Of a stretch of 57,011 nucleotides of DNA, positions 1-11,665 are shown piece after piece; the stretch's first letter is position 1; every line of letters starts with the position of its first letter. This stretch comes from Blattamonas nauphoetae (Eukaryota > Preaxostyla > Oxymonadida). Both the position numbers and the translations under genes were made by a program. Where the stretch lies: assembly GCA_033064195.1 (NCBI GenBank), contig JARBJD010000411.1, positions 1 through 57,011 of the forward strand, in the 5' to 3' direction. A model generated the notes under the pieces. It saw nothing but the letters and a program-made list of their open reading frames with translations. It searched no databases and was not told the DNA's origin.

Positions 1-2335
1 CTCACCACTCGCTTCCAAAGAGACGAGAAACCATGGAAATCGGTTGTGGTCTGTTTTCACAGAAGCAGCAAAGAGACAGACAGGACAAGAATGAGTTCGA
101 GGTGTCGATCGTGGTGTCCATCAGCAAAGATTCAGCTCCTGTAGTTCCAATCTGTCCAGAACACATAAACATACAAGCTGTCTCATTCGCTCTTCACCAT
201 TTCCTCAAATAATCGTGATATGAAACGAAAATGCTCCAAAGTACTCAACCCAGAGAGATCGAAGAATCGAGTTGTCGTTCCGAGGAGATAATGAGATGAG
301 CTGCGCATCAGCTAACACCAATTCCAGAATCTCCAAACACGAGTCGACGCCTTTTCGACCTGTCTCTGTTGACCATTCGTTAATTGGTAGCGCAGACACG
401 ATAATGTGCGTTCCTTCAGAAGACGGAAGCAGATGGAAAAGCTGCAATCCTGCCAGCGCTAGATGTTCCCCACTGGTTAGAGTCGCAATTTCATCGGATC
501 AGATTGCGTGAAGGTATCGTGGACCTTGGAAGGCGACAGAGAGAAAGGAGATGAGTTGGCTGAAGGTGTTTTCAAGAGCGGAAGGTGGTGTTTGCTGGAC
601 TCTCCAGAGTGGATGGTGGGTTACCTGTTCAGGTTTGAATAGCTTCCCAAACATGCAATAGTTCTGTGCACAAGTTCAAAATGTCGAAGCGTGCTTGGAC
701 TGGGCCCGTAATCTCCATTTTGGGTTGTTTGCATGATCGGACCAACTGCCGAGTGCAACGAGCCGGTTGTGTAATCTTTGTCTCCAACAAAGATATCTTC
801 ACCGTTCAGCTTCGCATTGTCACTGAACAGACATGTGTGTCGAAGTTGGCTTCGTGGCGAAGAGACATGTTCGTGTCTGGACGAGAGTGAGGTCGGGTGG
901 GAAGACAGACACGACACAGCTTCTTCCGACAGGGTGTCGTCGGCGGTGGCTGCGCACAACACAACAAGCTCCAGTAGTGCCAAAGATCAAAGTTGGACTC
1001 ATCAATTCGCTCTTGTTCGCTGTGCCTCCTTTCGACAGAACTGTCAGCAAAACTCGCAATCTGTCCGTCACAGTCAAAACTCAGACACCTCCTTTGCCTT
1101 TATCAACGCTGACCTCTCACTGTTTCGAAGAGATGGTCGACGGTGATGCGGAAGACTCTGCTCGGAGTTTGAGAGAAAGCGAGGAAGGTACCGCCCAGCA
1201 GGTCGAGCTTTCGACTGATCGAGCGCTCCCACCCTCACCCCTTTCTTTCGGGAATTATGTTACGCTGACGGCTGGGAGGAAAGCTCATTCGTGTAGAAGA
1301 GACGAGATACAAGAACCCTGCGAAGTGGAAGCGCGTGGAGACTATTCGAGATCTTCTGTCGTCAGAAGAAGTACGAAGTGACATACCTTATTCAGACGAG
1401 GACGAACAACAGAAAGTACTGTCGAACCTCATCTCCAGTCGCTACTCAGGATTCCCCGCAGTCTCAGTCCCAACTTCTGTCTAGTGTCAGGTCGAGCCTC
1501 CAGATCTTCCACCCAGGCCTCGCCAACGACAAGACAGCCCTCCGCTCAATCCAGAAATTGCTCGCGCGAGCAGCGTGAGATACACCTTGAGTTCTACACT
1601 CAATGTGGAACATCAACCTTTGTTGCGCTGGGCACAGATGACAGCAGAGGAAGCCTTACAGACCTGAACTCCAACAGACCAGAGCCATCGTACTAGTCCT
1701 CGCGATACACTTGCTCAGAAGGGAGGAACTGATCAATCTACGCTGGGAACGAACGAATGGCCTGAGTCAGTTCTGAGGGCCTGCCAAGACGTGCTGTCGA
1801 TCGGTAAGACAAAAACAACGACAAGACGCATTCTTTCAGAAGCATCTTCGATGAGGGCTCACCGGACTACTCGCCCTACGTTGCCCTCAGACAGCACCGC
1901 CTCAACATCACGGTTGATCGCCACGCCTAGCATCTCCCTCACGCAGACTGGGATGCGTTTGGGTCAACTTCCAACGGGTCGACCTGCGAGCAGCCGTCTC
2001 AGCAAGGATCGAGCCGTCTTCAGGGAGCTGGGCCTCGCCTCGAATACAGGCCGAATTCGGTGAAGCACCAACAATCAGTTACCTGCGATCAAGCGCAACA
2101 TCAGCCTTCGCATGCTCAACGGCATGTCATGTCCGCAGGCCCACCGTTTCTGATAAGTCTATCGCCAGACCAATCCTGGACGGTTCGGATGACTCTCTCG
2201 CCGCAGCTTGTGGCACCCTGGAGGGGTCACGGTCCAACAAAGACTAACGCTCACGCTACTTCAACCTTAACGGATATGATTTCTTCATTTGTTCACATAT
2301 TTCTCCTTTGTTCTTTTCAAGATCACTGAAGAGGC
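1..2335 (+). other. Degraded repetitive region, probable retroelement fossil
   Basis: No frame holds for more than about 180 codons and I recognise no host gene here. The last part (about 2100-2330) clearly resembles 55615-55845 at the other end of the window. Both contain a conserved stretch read as an arginine-rich segment, then a block around 'ctgtggca...ggagtcacggt', then a pyrimidine-rich tail ending in 'tttcaag'. The shared 3' module suggests two copies of one repeat family. The right-hand copy has a reverse-transcriptase-like segment, so I infer a retroelement fossil with many breaks. Family uncertain. Confidence 0.35.
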
Positions 2336-2660
2336 CGACTTGGAAGCACACTGGAACCGGTGCTGTTAACAAGATTCTTCCATCCCTGCTTCCAAAGCCG
2401 TGAGGAGACAGATGCTTCGATCTGTTACCTTTGTGTCTTTAACAATGTCGTAGTTTTGTCCTCGTTGAGGATGCTACGATGGACCCTTATAGATTCTTCC
2501 CGTCGTTTTGACAGTCATGAACATTTGGTTTCTCCTGGGTGTTGGAAGAAAGGAATTAGAACATGACCTCCTTCAAGGAATGAAGTGATTATGTTTCGTC
2601 GGTTTGATTATGGAAGGCCATAATTAAATTCATGACCAGATCTCATGAAGAGGGCCCGGT
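2336..2660. other. No gene seen
   Basis: This is spacer between the degraded repeat and the next coding-like stretch. I see only short frames and no recognisable motif. Confidence 0.4.
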
Positions 2661-3181
2661 TTGTTAAAATTTGATTCTTCGAACCCAATGCCATCCTCGC
2701 TCGTCACGCTTGTGACAACCGATTCTCGCTCTTCACTCGTCCTGAAGACTCTGCAGGACATCGAAGAGCGAACCGAAACACTCCAACTCCTTTCTCGATC
2801 ACATGAGACTGTCCTTTCCAGGCATTCACCAATCATCTCACAACAAACCCGGTTCATCGTGACTTCATCCTTATATCTGTCAACCTTTCCACTCCCTGAA
2901 TCTCGTTCAACAACAAACCTTGGTACCTCTCTAGTCTTGGTCTGAAGGAAGTCCTTTCTGAAATTCTAAGGAAATCTCAGAAATTGTTTATCGATTTTGA
3001 AAGAGCGGAAAACGAGCTCATCTCGAACCACTTTCATGTTCTTTGGACTCATCTTGCTCAGAAAGTCAAAAACAACAAACAGCTTCTTCCAACAATGCAG
3101 ACGCAAAATTGCGAGATCACTGATCTTTCAGACGACCACTCACGACTACAAGTGTTGTTCTTCATCGTCATTCTGAGTTGA
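2661..3181 (+). CDS. Unrecognised host gene, 3' part
   Basis: Two adjoining coding-like stretches on the plus strand read as soluble, helix-rich protein, for example 'LQDIEERTETLQLLSRSHET' and then 'LFIDFERAENELISNHFHVL'. The final frame closes at TGA (3179-3181), 23 bases before the left end of the Polinton. The two stretches are in different frames, joined near 2920-2945, so either a short intron or an indel lies there. No family is recognised and the 5' end is not visible. The element sits just downstream of the stop, so it may have left this coding region intact. Confidence 0.35.
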
Positions 3182-3490
3182 GATACGGAGTTCTCATCGA
3201 CAGTAGTATAGAAGAAGAATATCTATATCTCCAAGGATTGCAATTAGTCCGGGAATTATAATACTGGGAACTGAATAGTGATTCTCAATTCCGATTGAAC
3301 AGAGTATTATTTTTAAAGTACAATCAGCTATGATTCCGAAATGCCGGATAATACTTGTTTTCTTGCATTTTGGTGGATACCTTTTGGGTTCAAATTCAAT
3401 TATTTAGTCAAAAAGAGACCCCATTTAGCAACCTTAAATCTAAAGGGTTTTTCATTCATTGACAAAACAAACGTTAATTTTTTATTATCT

Positions 3491-3510
3491 GATTTTTTAT
3501 TTTGTATTAA
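3491..3510 (+). promoter_or_regulatory. T-rich start motif, left TIR gene
   Basis: 'gattttttattttgtattaa' directly before the ATG; one of the family of T-rich motifs shared by the element's genes. Confidence 0.55.
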
Positions 3511-4126
3511 ATGACGAATCAGCTTACACCAAACAAACTTAACGAGACTCTAAAGAATGAAAAATTAATACTAATCACCGAACCAGTTCTGAATCGTTCT
3601 GGAACCTCATATTTGGCACATGGTACTTTCGATTACGCAAGTGAAGATAAACCTGATGAGATTTATCGAGTTTACATTCCTGCTTTCATTAAAGGAGCAA
3701 GACCACATCTGAATCCAAACATGTATCACAGATTCGATAACTGTTGCAATAAAGAAAAATTCATTGAGTCACTACACAGTGAGAATTGTGAACTCGTTGG
3801 TGAATACAAAACATCAGAGTCAGTAGTGAAATATCTTCATGAAGGAGTTGAATGGAGAATCAAACCATCACAATGGATGAAAGGAGTCAGAACACACAAG
3901 ATGAAGCGTAAGCATTACACTCAATCTTTTGTTGAAAACGAACTGAGAAAGCATAATTGTGAACTCATTGATGAGTACAAGAAAGTACACATTCCTTTCA
4001 CTATCGAGTGATTGGTGATGATAAAGTATACAAAGCGAGACTTGACGAATGGTTCAGAGCAAAGAGAAAACCTCACTTGAGAGGAAAGACAGAGAAGAAC
4101 TCCATCGATGATTCTCCAAATGAATA
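3511..4126 (+). pseudogene. TIR-borne three-repeat protein, left copy (not whole)
   Basis: Left-end copy of the gene at 19679-20296, nearly identical at the nucleotide level over its whole length, but broken in about one place. It starts at an ATG directly behind the T-rich motif shared by the element's genes. As for the right copy, the protein begins MTNQLTPNK and consists of repeated units ending in K-x-x-R-x-H. A duplicate inside a TIR is expected to be kept in step by exchange between the ends. Function is inferred only as possible DNA binding. Confidence 0.6.
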
Positions 4127-4782
4127 ATGACGAATAGATTATTTTTCTACTCATTGATTATTCCGACTAATGACTATGCTCGTGTCACTGTGTCAACGGG
4201 TGTCAATGGGTCAAAATTTGATTTTCATTTTGAAAAGTCCACCACTTGATGAAGTAACTCCATAGAGAATAAAAAATGAATTTTAAAAATTGACCTTTAT
4301 TTTGTGACCACCCAAAATTGTACCAACAAGGTCAATATCGATACGGCAAGTTCATTTATCATGTTTCTAGAGTGATCTGACAACATTATCTGGACTTATG
4401 GGAATTTTCAAAATTAAGGCCGATTTATTTTTTCGGATTTTTATTTCGCATATGAAGAGTAGGTCCAAAATGTTCAAGTGTGAGACCTCGACGTAATTTC
4501 CCTTGATGCTTAGGCAAAATGGTGCCCTTGTGATTAATGCGTAGAACTACTTGGAGGTTGTGTTGGAGACGGTCGGATTTCGAGTTTGGCTCCGGGGTTC
4601 ATGTTGGCATCCTTAGATGTGACCGTAAATCATGCCCACCCAATGCTTATTCCTTCAAGGACTTCGCCAGTGTTAGTCATTAAGTAGGATCACGATAGAA
4701 TGGGCCCCAAAGGAGTATCGGGTTGTCTTGAAACTTACACGAACGTAAAATGGAACTAAACTTCACGTATTTTGTTTTCATC

Positions 4783-4912
4783 AATGTCAACATAAGTAAA
4801 GTCACAGTTATGTCTTCAGAAAAACTTGGAGAAATAAAAATTTGTACAGTTTTGGAGCTCATCAAGAATAATCACTTAACTTTTTTATTTTTGGATTTTT
4901 AATTCGACTAAA
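4783..4912. other. Spacer between left TIR and polymerase gene
   Basis: AT-rich spacer ending in the T-rich motif in front of the polymerase ATG. No gene is seen in it. Confidence 0.5.
4881..4893 (+). promoter_or_regulatory. T-rich start motif, polymerase gene
   Basis: 'ttttttatttttg' 19 bases before the polymerase ATG at 4913. Confidence 0.5.
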
Positions 4913-7900
4913 ATGGAATCTCCTCTAAAAGTTGTACTAAATTACATCACCAAAATTAAACAACTATTTCCGAACACCACGTTTGACTTCAAGGATAAAC
5001 ATGGATATGATCGACACTATAATCCCGAGAGTAAAACTACAAACATCAAAGATCATATCTCCTGTCAATGCTCAAGAATCCAGAAGTTCACTTCGAAGGA
5101 CCAACAAGAACTGTTGGTGATAGTGATATCGAGAGTTACATACAACAAATTGAACAACAAAGAGAACAACAAGCGATTCACAAACAGAATGAACAGAACA
5201 ACAATGCAATGATGAATGAAGAGGATCACAATATCATCATCATCGATATGAAAGCTCATCCAAGAATTAACGAAACTGAACTGAGAAGCAAGTGTTCAAG
5301 ATCACAAGGAAACTAAAAGTCAATTGAAGAGAAGCTTATGGATCATTGGATGAAGAATCTGTTGATCATTCAAAAGAAAAATGAACGAATGGAATCAAAG
5401 GAAGTGAAGTCATTCAATGGTTTTAACGAATGTATCTTACTTGCTGAACCACGAAACAAAAGCATTCAATTCGTGTTTACAGAGCGCACGAAGAAAGTTC
5501 AAAAGAATGAGATCGAAAAGAAACTACCAATGGAAAACCATATCAGTTGTACTTCCACAACCATCTGAAGAACGTTGAAGAAATCACAACCTTCATCAAA
5601 AGCTCAGTGTATGAAAAGAGAAGGATCATCCATTCAAGATCAGTATTGACTTTGGAAAGATCGTTGAGAGAAAAGATGGTAATGAGACAACATACAATGA
5701 TTTCAGACCAGAATTGGAGAACTCATCAAAGAGTTTCCCAACAGTAATTCGTCATGAGGCAGACGTCAATGAGTATTCGAAGTATGCGATCAATCTGATT
5801 AAGGAATCGCAAGAGAGAACACTAATGGATACCAAGTCAATGTTTATTGCTTTCCATTCTCTTTTTAGTTGCTGTTTATCGATTTCCTGTTGCAGGAAAA
5901 GCAAATGCTTTACTCACCATTCACATGAAGACACACAATATTAAGTACGTTGATTCTCCATACAATATCTGTTTCTTTCAAGCCGTTTCACATAAAACAC
6001 TTCCAGATACTCCAGAGCATAAAATACCACTGTGTACTAGAAATGCTGAAGCACATAGACTGTTCGCCAAATGCAAGAATCTTATCACACTCAAAACAAT
6101 TAACTGAACACTTGAAAAACTATCCTGGATTTGATATTGCATCAGACATGGAAGAAACAATGAAGATCCTAAACATTACAGTTCACATTTATGAATACGA
6201 TGAGGATAATAAAAGTACTTCCTTAGTCAATCTTATGTCAACGAAAATGATGATGCTCTGGTTGTTCCTATTCTCATTGTTCCACTAACTGCAACTATGG
6301 TACATGTGATGTTCATAGCAGATCCTGAAAAACTCACCGGATACAAACTCTGTCCATATTGTCAGTCCAGAGGATTCCAAGTGAAGAATACAAACTACAG
6401 CAGAGACTACGAGAAACATATTGCTGAGTGTAAGGAACTTGATGGAAAACATGTGAAGAAGATCCAACTTGATCGAACACCAAGACCATATGTTCCACAC
6501 ATCCTCAACAATAGAACTTATGAATTTCTGATGGCACACAAGAGACAAGACGAATTCAAACCAACACAGTACTACATCACTTACGATTTCGAAACAATGG
6601 AAGATCTCATTCTGGACAATCTATTCTCGGATGACAATACACAATTGATCTCACACTTGAAACCTCTCAGTTGCATCAGCAATCAAATCAAAATCAGGTG
6701 AAGTCAATCTACTTTGATCTTCGAGATGGAAAAGACTTCGTGAAGCAGTGGATCAGAGAACTCTTCAAATTTGCAGAGACAGTACGAGATGACAATCTGT
6801 ATGAAGACCCAGAAATACCCTCACAAAATGAAGTCAGTGTTGTTGGATTCAACAGTTCCAGATTCGACATCAATCTCATCTTCCGTGATCTCGTTGATCA
6901 GGATTGGAAAGTCGTGAGCTTTCTTGGATCTACAACAAAGAACAAACAAGTATTGATTCGACACGAGAAAACACAACAGGTGCTCCGCTTTATTGACATG
7001 ATGTCTTACACAGGACCAATGACTTTGGATAATGCAGTCAAAGCCTTTGGAGGAAACACCACACTTCAGAAATCATTCTTCGCTTACGAATCATTTGATT
7101 CATCAGACTACGATGCAGTTTCTGAACAAACAAGAACCATTCTCCAAATATGAATTCTATTCCAGTCTGAACAACAGTGAAATGTCCGACACTGACTACC
7201 AATTGTACCTTGACGATTGGAACAAGCAAGGATTCAAGAACAGATGGGATTACCTCAAGTTCTACAACATCAGAGACGTCGAATGCATGATTGCACCACT
7301 TGATAATCTCATTGATCTGAACTTCCAATACAAAGTGGACATGTTGCACAATCTCTCATTGTCAGCAAATGCATCTGCAATCAAGTATGCTTGTGCCTAT
7401 AAGGAATTTGATATAGATGAGGATTACAATGAATGTGACCAGTCTGGACCAATCAAAATCACCAAACAATACTGGAAACATAAAGTTGAAGGATATAGGT
7501 ATCAAGACATGAAAGCACATCGCAATACAGACAAAAACGTTACAGAAGCTGACTATGAATGGTTTGAACAAAAGTGCAAGAGAGTTTGCTACATCTGCAA
7601 GAGTCACTTCTCTCAAGCAGTAAGACCAACGTTAGACAGAATCGACAATTCGAAAGGACATTCAAAGAGAACGTTAAGATCTGCTGTGATTACTGCAACA
7701 CTTACAAGTCAGACAAAGATGAACATCTCACTCGATTGAGAATTCAATTGAAGAAGTATTGCATCTGGAAATCATTACCTATGACTCTGACACATGAGCA
7801 AACATATCACAAGTTGAGAGCAGCAGTTACTGGTGGATTATCAAATGTTCAACATCGACAGAATATCAAAGACGTGACTCCAATCAATCACTTCGCATAT

Positions 7901-9307
7901 GAAGACGGAAAGGTAATTTCCACTGATACAGAACACATTATGACTCACGTGTGTGGCGTAGACTTTAATTCACTGTATCCAAGTGCTTTCTCATCGATCA
8001 AGAACAAGAACAATCCATACACGAAACACAGAATGTACATGCCAGGACGATGTTTATTCACCGCAACAGGAGATAAAGAATGTCGCAAGATCATTGAAGA
8101 CAAGAATCAGAAGACATTATTTGTTGCTGAATTGAAAGGACACATCGATGAGCAGTACATCAATGAATTCATAAACTTCCCACCAATCTTCAGAAACATT
8201 ATGGACAACACCTCTGAAGAAAACATTGGAGAGAAGACCTATTCGCTGATGAAGAAACATGGATTGAAGACTGATGACAAACAAAGGAAGCTGACTCAAC
8301 TCTTGAGCACACACGATCAGTATATGTTCTTCTCAACGTACTATCTGTGGTTCCTCATCGACTATTGCCACTTCATCGTCGACGATATCAAGAGTGTGAT
8401 GGTATTCTCCAGACACGCAGGATTTGAACCATTTGTGACTTCATTCATGAACGATAGAATAGAAGCAATGAAGGTTGGAAACAAGGGAAAAGAACAATTC
8501 TGCAAGACCAACTTGAATGGGAGTTACGGATATGATGGAATGAACACTGAGAAATACAACTCAATCACAATCTGCAATGAGAAGAGAACATACCTGAAGC
8601 AAATGATGAAAGGATTTGTAGCGACAAGAGAGATCAATGAGGACAACTATATCGTGATTGAAGACAGAGAGAAAGCATCATGCAAAACATGTCTGCAAGA
8701 AGCAGTGTTCACACTCGACAATGCCAAGTTCTGGTATCTGAATTTCATCTACAATTTCATGTACAAGTGCCTCGACATGAACAAGATTCACTTCTGTGAG
8801 GGGGATACTGACTCTGCATATTGGGCAATTAGTGGAGATCCGAATGCTGGAATTCATCAACAGTTTGAACACGTAATTGCTGATAAGGAATTCTATGATG
8901 CTCACAAATATGAATGGTTTCCCAATCCTGAAAAGGGTGTTGATGATGAGAAGAAACTGTTGGGATTAGCAATTGAGAAGGAAGGTGAACAGATGATCTG
9001 CCTTGCACCCAAGTGTTACTCTCTCGATGAGAAATGCAAAATCAAAGGAGTGTCTCTGAAGAAAACAAATATCACAAGTGACGAATATGTGAAGTGTCTT
9101 AATGGAGAGAAAACTGTGACAACAACACTGAACTTCCAAACAAGAAGAATCATAAGCGAAGACAACACAAATGGATTTGAGATCGCTAAAATACAACAAC
9201 AGAAACTCAGTCTCAGTGGAATTCATCTTAAAGCAATCGTACTTGACAATGAGTCCTGTCCTCCTTTCATTTATGGACTGAAAGCAACTGATTATCAAAT
9301 AGAATAG
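4913..9307 (+). pseudogene. polB: Polinton protein-primed DNA polymerase B (broken)
   Basis: Family B polymerase of the protein-primed type, which would copy the linear element from its ends. The N-terminal third has a Cys-x2-Cys...H...C finger (about 6350-6430), as in other Polinton polymerases. The 3'-5' exonuclease motifs follow: 'YDFETME' near 6580, 'VGFNSSRFDIN' near 6840 and 'YNIRDVE' near 7265. Next is a Cys-x2-Cys pair with 'TLDRIDNSKGH', HNH-like, near 7590-7660. The palm is clear: motif A 'DFNSLYPS' near 7963, motif B 'KTNLNGSYGYDG' near 8508, motif C 'GDTDSAYW' near 8802. The C-terminal half is a long uninterrupted frame; the N-terminal half carries roughly half a dozen breaks, so the gene as given is not whole. 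The next gene starts 23 bases downstream. Confidence 0.9.
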
Positions 9308-9313
9308 TATCAA

Positions 9314-9330
9314 ACTTTATTTTTGTATAA
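9314..9330 (+). promoter_or_regulatory. T-rich start motif, integrase gene
   Basis: 'actttatttttgtataa' abuts the integrase ATG at 9331. Confidence 0.55.
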
Positions 9331-11241
9331 ATGAACACTCGACAATTGAATCAACAGCAGATCGATACACTCGTGAATAGATTACTTCAGAGTACACGAC
9401 ACTATCCTACCAAAATTTATGAAATCAAATGGAGTTCAACAAACATTTTGCCTGTCTATACTGTCAATGATTCACATGGAGAATACGATGCTAAAGATAG
9501 TACATATTATAATGATTGGTTGAATGGTGAATTACCTCCTGATCTATCATCTTTCTCAGGACGAAAAGTTGTACAACAATTTGTAAAGCAATTCCTAGGA
9601 AAAACAACAAGTGACTCCAGAGCTGAACAAGCATATAAAGCATATAAACAATATTATTATGAAGCACAAGATATTCACTTTGGACAATCTTTCATTCCAG
9701 CGACTGTACCGATGGAAACATCAATGCAACCATCTACAAGTTCAACACTTTCGTCATCAATCAGAGTTGGAAAGAAGAGACAGTTAAAACAAAGTCATTC
9801 ACATCATGAATTTCCAGCGAGGGAGAGACGATACAATGAAGATCTATTTCTGACTATATCACAAGTGCCAGATATCATTTCCAGAAATCCTTCAGAGGTT
9901 GTCCGTACTGAACCAACCACAAGGCAAGTACTAGAAATGTTGGAACAAATGAAAGGACTATTCGACTATCAACAAAAAGACAATTCGGAAGAAGAACAAA
10001 TCAAAGCAGAGAATTCAATAATGGATAATCAACAACGCATGGAACAATTCATCACTAATAAGATTGTAGAGACAAAGAAGATGAACCGAGATATGTTTGT
10101 TCTGTCACACATTAGCAGAAGTATTGGTAGTGACGAAACTGATTTCATTCTTGCTCATCCGAAACAAATCCCATTTGGTGGACGATCATTTCAAGATTGG
10201 TACGAGGAATACGTTCATAGATGGAGTCTCGCCAATTCAAAACAAACAACATTGAGAGGAAAGAAACGTGAAGCAATCACTAATGGATCACTCATGATTC
10301 CTACTCCGGTAGAGAAAATCCAATATCCATTTCGATCAAAGATGCAATTCATGTCAAAAGACATCACTGGAGATCCACACCAGACATCAGACAAAAAGAT
10401 TCCACAGAATTGTGATCGACCATACTTTTCTCCCAAGTTCGGATCATGGGAAATTGATCTCGTTTTCATTCAATCACCAACGTCGAAAACAGTTCTTCAG
10501 ATTTATCTATTCGCAATTAACATCAACACCAAATACCTGGTTGTCATTCCAGTACTGGATAAATCATGGAGCAAAGTCAAGACAGCAATCAATGATCTGA
10601 TTAATCATCGTGGCGTTCATGTGAATAACATTCGAGGTGATGGAGAAGCTGCATGGACTAGTATTGAAGCACAAAAGTATTTTGAGCAACAGAAAGTCAG
10701 CACTTCTTTCACAAGCTCACCATTCACTAATCATAACAGAATTGTCGATCGAGTGATCAGAACAATCAGAGATGGATTCCAAGATAATGCAACACAAATG
10801 GCAAATCATTCGCTGATGAATCAGATGGTGGAATACTACAACATGACTCCACATCGAGCGTACTGGAATAAATTCACTCCACAGCAGGCACAAAACAATT
10901 GAGAGATTGAAGCACTGTACATCTCCAGTTGTGAAGAACAATTAAAGACCATTCAAAGACAACAGACAACGCAGATGCTATGGCGATACAAACCAGGAAA
11001 CATTCTGTTGATTCATCTAGACTTGGACAAGACTGCAGCAAAGTTTCAGAAGAAGCGTAGACAGTTTCAGTTTGTTGGACAATTCATTGAGTACAAACAC
11101 GGTAATGTTGTAGCTACACTACTGAATGGACTAACATGTTTATCAAAGGTAGTAAGTGTTCCAATCCAACACACAAAGTATCATGCAGACTCAATCGATG
11201 ACTTGACTCCAGAGTTCATTACTGAATTTAATTTGGTGTAA
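9331..11241 (+). pseudogene. INT: Polinton retroviral-type integrase (broken)
   Basis: RVE-family integrase that would insert the element. The protein starts MNTRQLNQQQIDTLVN right after the motif 'ctttatttttgtataa'. The N-terminal ~330 residues are polar and include a basic, serine-rich stretch. The catalytic core reads 'GSWEIDLVFIQ', 'LFAININTKYLVVIPV', 'NNIRGDGEAAW' and 'NRIVDRVIRTIRD', matching the order of the integrase core in Polintons and retroviruses. A C-terminal SH3/chromo-like segment ('WRYKPGNILLIHLD ... QFVGQFIEY') ends at 11241. About one break is present, so the gene as read is not whole. It sits between the polymerase and a small unknown gene, the usual Polinton neighbourhood. 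Confidence 0.88.
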
Positions 11242-11260
11242 GTATAATAATGTTTCAGAT

Positions 11261-11278
11261 ATTTTTATTCCATTTAAA
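11261..11278 (+). promoter_or_regulatory. T-rich start motif, 128-aa gene
   Basis: 'atttttattccatttaaa' abuts the ATG at 11279. Confidence 0.5.
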
Positions 11279-11665
11279 ATGACCCGAAACGATTTTGAAA
11301 CTTTTGGAAAACCACTACAGATTTTAGAACCATTTGATCCTGAACAGAAATGTTTTGAAACCATCTATGACTTTCAGAGATTTTTGGAAAAGAACAGAAA
11401 AGAACTGAACGAATACACCACTCAGAAACTCAATAGGATGATTCACATTGATGGATATCGTCTAACAAAAATAAGAGGTGAGATAGCACTTAGGAAGGTT
11501 AGTATTGATAGTACGTATGGTTCTAATTCATTATCGATTGATCAAAGATTATCAGACATTGAGGAATCAATTCGAACATTGACAGATACTCTCCGCATGA
11601 GGCTTCGAAGTCTTGACGAGACAATTGGGAATCTTCTACAAGAGCTCTCTGACCCTTCTGATTAG
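11279..11665 (+). CDS. Polinton 128-aa protein, coiled-coil-like, unknown
   Basis: Starts MTRNDFETFGKPLQILEPF behind a T-rich motif (11261-11278). The middle reads as a small globular part ('TTQKLNRMIHIDGYRLTKI'). The end is a regular heptad-like helix ('DQRLSDIEESIRTLTDTLRM') that would suit oligomerisation. The last 30 bases overlap the end of the packaging ATPase on the other strand, so the pair is convergent. I do not recognise the family. Its place between integrase and ATPase suggests an element-specific accessory or structural role, but that is inference. Confidence 0.7.
   Translation: MTRNDFETFGKPLQILEPFDPEQKCFETIYDFQRFLEKNRKELNEYTTQKLNRMIHIDGYRLTKIRGEIALRKVSIDSTYGSNSLSIDQRLSDIEESIRTLTDTLRMRLRSLDETIGNLLQELSDPSD

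Larger units (their letters stand above)
3205..4782 (+). repeat. Polinton left terminal inverted repeat (~1.58 kb)
   Basis: Matches the reverse complement of 19024-20609. The outer 0.9 kb is nearly identical and includes the TIR gene; the inner 0.6 kb is non-coding with patches of divergence (around 4150-4210 and 4560-4600). The match fades after 'cacgtattttg' near 4782. Confidence 0.85.

Noticed and set aside
4183-4220. Short direct repeats near 'tgtcaacgggtgtcaatggg' as a possible regulatory iteron
   Set aside because: Only two imperfect units, and the segment is one of the diverged patches between the two TIRs.
8117-9313. Minus-strand frames opposite the polymerase palm
   Set aside because: They lie opposite clear polymerase motifs and have no start motif of the kind used by element genes.
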